From Romboutsia ilealis (GTDB lineage: Bacteria; Bacillota; Clostridia; Peptostreptococcales; Peptostreptococcaceae): a stretch of 64,000 bases of DNA. Location of the stretch: contig NZ_LN555523.1 of NCBI RefSeq assembly GCF_900015215.1, positions 378,415 through 442,414 of the forward strand. The letters run 5' to 3'. The position numbers were made by a program, and so were the translations under genes. The notes beneath the pieces were generated by a model. The model ran no database searches. It was given only the letters and a program-made list of their open reading frames with translations, and had not been told where the DNA came from. Each line of letters opens with the position of its first letter. Position 1 is the stretch's first letter. Shown here piece by piece: positions 62,795 through 64,000 of the stretch.

Positions 62795-63400
62795 ATGATT
62801 ATATTAGGATTAACAGGAAGCATAGGATGTGGAAAAAGTAGTCTATCTAATATATTAAAAGATAATAATATAAATATAATAGATGCAGATCTAATATCTA
62901 GAAAGATTTTTGAAGATAAAAAACTTTTAGCTTTAGTATTTGAACATTTTGGTGATAGTATAAAAAATAAAGATGGAAGTTTAAATAGAAAAGCTTTAGG
63001 AAATATAGTGTTTAATGATGATGATAATAAGCTTGTAGAGTTAAATAACTTAACACATCCTAAAATTAAGGAAAAAGTGCTAAAAGAAATAGAAAAAGTT
63101 AAATTATATAATAAAGATATAGTAGTAATAGATGCACCTTTATTAATAGAAGGTGGATATTTGGAAATAGTTGATAAAGTAGTAGTTATAACTTGCAATG
63201 AGGATATTCAAATAAAAAGAATTCAACAAAGGGATAATTGTAGTAAAGAAGAAGCTTTAAGTAGGATAAGCTCTCAAATGAGTCAAAAAGATAAAGTAAA
63301 GTATGCAGATTATGTACTAGACAATTCTGGGGACTTAAAAGAACTTAAAGAGAAAACACATGAATTTTTATTATATATGAAGGAGAACTGGTGTGGCTAA
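62795..63400 (+). CDS. coaE: Dephospho-CoA kinase
   Basis: 201 residues from ATG 62795 (GTAGGTG upstream), 7 nt after the polA stop; the open frame to 62774 overlaps polA and is rejected. Walker A GSIGCGKSS at the N-terminus, IIDADLISRKIFE, LTHPKIKEKV, IDAPLLIEGGY and the lid QRDNCSKEEALSRISSQMS mark the family. It performs the last step of coenzyme A synthesis, phosphorylating the ribose 3' hydroxyl of dephospho-CoA. polA-coaE linkage is common in Firmicutes. It overlaps the next gene by 8 nt. Confidence 0.96.
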   Translation: MIILGLTGSIGCGKSSLSNILKDNNINIIDADLISRKIFEDKKLLALVFEHFGDSIKNKDGSLNRKALGNIVFNDDDNKLVELNNLTHPKIKEKVLKEIEKVKLYNKDIVVIDAPLLIEGGYLEIVDKVVVITCNEDIQIKRIQQRDNCSKEEALSRISSQMSQKDKVKYADYVLDNSGDLKELKEKTHEFLLYMKENWCG

Positions 63401-63944
63401 GAAAAAAATATTTTTTGTTTTAGCTATTATTATAATACTATTTACATCATTACTTATAGAAAAGGATATTATTAATAAAATATTATACCCTAGAAAGTAT
63501 TCTGAATATGTTGAAATATATTCCGAGGAATTTGAATTAGATGAAAATTTAGTATATAGTGTTATTAAGGTTGAAAGCAAGTTTAGAAAAGATGCTGTAT
63601 CTCATAAAGGCGCTAAAGGACTTATGCAAATAAGTGACATAACTAGAGAATGGGCAAAAGAAGAAATGAATTTAGGAAGTATAGATATATTTGACCCTGA
63701 GACCAATATAAAAATAGGTTGTTGGTATTTAAATAAGTTATATAAAGAATTTGGAAGATTAGATTTAGTTGTAGCAGCGTATAATGGAGGTTCAGGGAAT
63801 GTTAATAAATGGCTAAATGATTATAGCTATAGTAAAGACGGAAAATCGTTAGATTCAATACCATTTGAAGAGACTTCAATGTATGTAAAGAAAATAACTA
63901 AGAATTATAAAATGTACAACAAGTTATATAGCAAGGAAGGTTAA
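63393..63944 (+). CDS. Membrane-anchored lytic transglycosylase (SLT domain)
   Basis: 183 residues; GTG start at 63393 with AAGGAGAA upstream, overlapping coaE by 8 nt. N-terminal membrane anchor (about 6-22, IFFVLAIIIILFTSLLI), then a goose-type/SLT transglycosylase domain. Catalytic Glu61 lies in YSVIKVESKFRKDAVS, followed by KGAKGLMQISDITREWA, DPETNIKIGCWYLNKL and VVAAYNGGSGNVNKWL. It cleaves peptidoglycan glycan strands to anhydromuramic ends, outside the membrane. Gene order polA-coaE-slt is seen in related clostridia. Confidence 0.93.
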   Translation: MAKKKIFFVLAIIIILFTSLLIEKDIINKILYPRKYSEYVEIYSEEFELDENLVYSVIKVESKFRKDAVSHKGAKGLMQISDITREWAKEEMNLGSIDIFDPETNIKIGCWYLNKLYKEFGRLDLVVAAYNGGSGNVNKWLNDYSYSKDGKSLDSIPFEETSMYVKKITKNYKMYNKLYSKEG

Positions 63945-63948
63945 ATCA

Positions 63949-64000
63949 ATGAATAAGATAAAAATTATGACTGTTATTCTAGTTATTGTAACTAGCTTAG
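63949..64000 (+). CDS. Start of an exported or membrane protein (truncated by window end)
   Basis: ATG 63949, 4 nt after the transglycosylase stop, with AAGGAAGG 9 nt upstream. Only MNKIKIMTVILVIVTSL is visible, a basic-hydrophobic signal or anchor sequence. It is probably the next gene of the polA-coaE operon. The product cannot be named. Confidence 0.6.
   Translation, partial: MNKIKIMTVILVIVTSL

Overview
The window is AT-rich, uses many TTG/GTG starts with strong GGAGG-type Shine-Dalgarno (SD) sites, and encodes a spore-forming clostridial gene set. A CdeC-type cysteine-rich exosporium protein, a cluster of small two-helix spore proteins, a CcpA-like LacI regulator and a SpoVB-like flippase point to Peptostreptococcaceae (relatives of Clostridioides, Paraclostridium, Romboutsia, Paeniclostridium). 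The genus cannot be fixed from sequence reading alone. No prophage, insertion sequence with transposase, or CRISPR array was seen.

Layout. 1-2556: 3' part of an rRNA operon (23S, tRNA-Gly, 5S). 2770-3449: two small unknown genes. 3563-15681: a five-gene recombination operon. It holds a degenerate helicase, an active UvrD-like helicase and a free PD-(D/E)XK nuclease with Fe-S cysteines, then canonical addB and addA. 15792-19222: FolB-FolK fusion, DMT transporter, methyltransferase. 19380-21734: Gx-transporter/NusG-II pair divergent from apbE, possibly a flavin/electron-transfer set. 21935-25745: an internally deleted sbcD overlapping an intact sbcC. 25745-29859: G-loop hairpins, a small siroheme reductase, a CorC-type protein and peptidase T. 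30029-31806: a giant Ala-(Asp/Glu) repeat protein and a Lys/Ser-rich partner. 31856-35344: phosphodiesterase, NAD kinase, pseudouridine synthase, nucleoid protein. 35736-38426: six paralogous small membrane proteins interrupted by acpP. 38642-46411: CcpA-like regulator and the complete histidine-to-glutamate pathway through formimino-THF (hutH, hutU, ftcD, hutI, fchA). 46447-52644: charged-tail proteins, a 6S-like RNA, cdeC and a SpoVB-like flippase. 52695-63944: PHP phosphatase, MocR regulator, DUF896, M18 aminopeptidase, LysR regulator, lipoprotein, phosphoesterase, tRNA-Leu, polA, coaE and a lytic transglycosylase.

Four signals stand out. (1) A dispersed four-copy intergenic element at 2563, 16655, 28243 and 35383. 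It always lies in the same orientation and starts inside the T-tract of a transcription terminator. It has a constant fold-back head carrying a perfect DnaA box, a variable number of about 25-nt modules, and a constant tail. (2) A proposed late-sporulation regulon. Nine promoters share an AAC element, 15-17 nt, then a CATAnnnWW-type -10 (sigma-K-like). Most are followed at the predicted +1 by a stem-loop. They drive the six small proteins, cdeC, the Ala-acidic repeat protein and an acidic-tail protein. (3) A split AddAB-like helicase/nuclease trio directly upstream of addBA. (4) sbcD reduced to its first few codons plus its C-terminal cap, still overlapping sbcC.

All functional calls rest on reading motifs and remembered family features. 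No database search was run.
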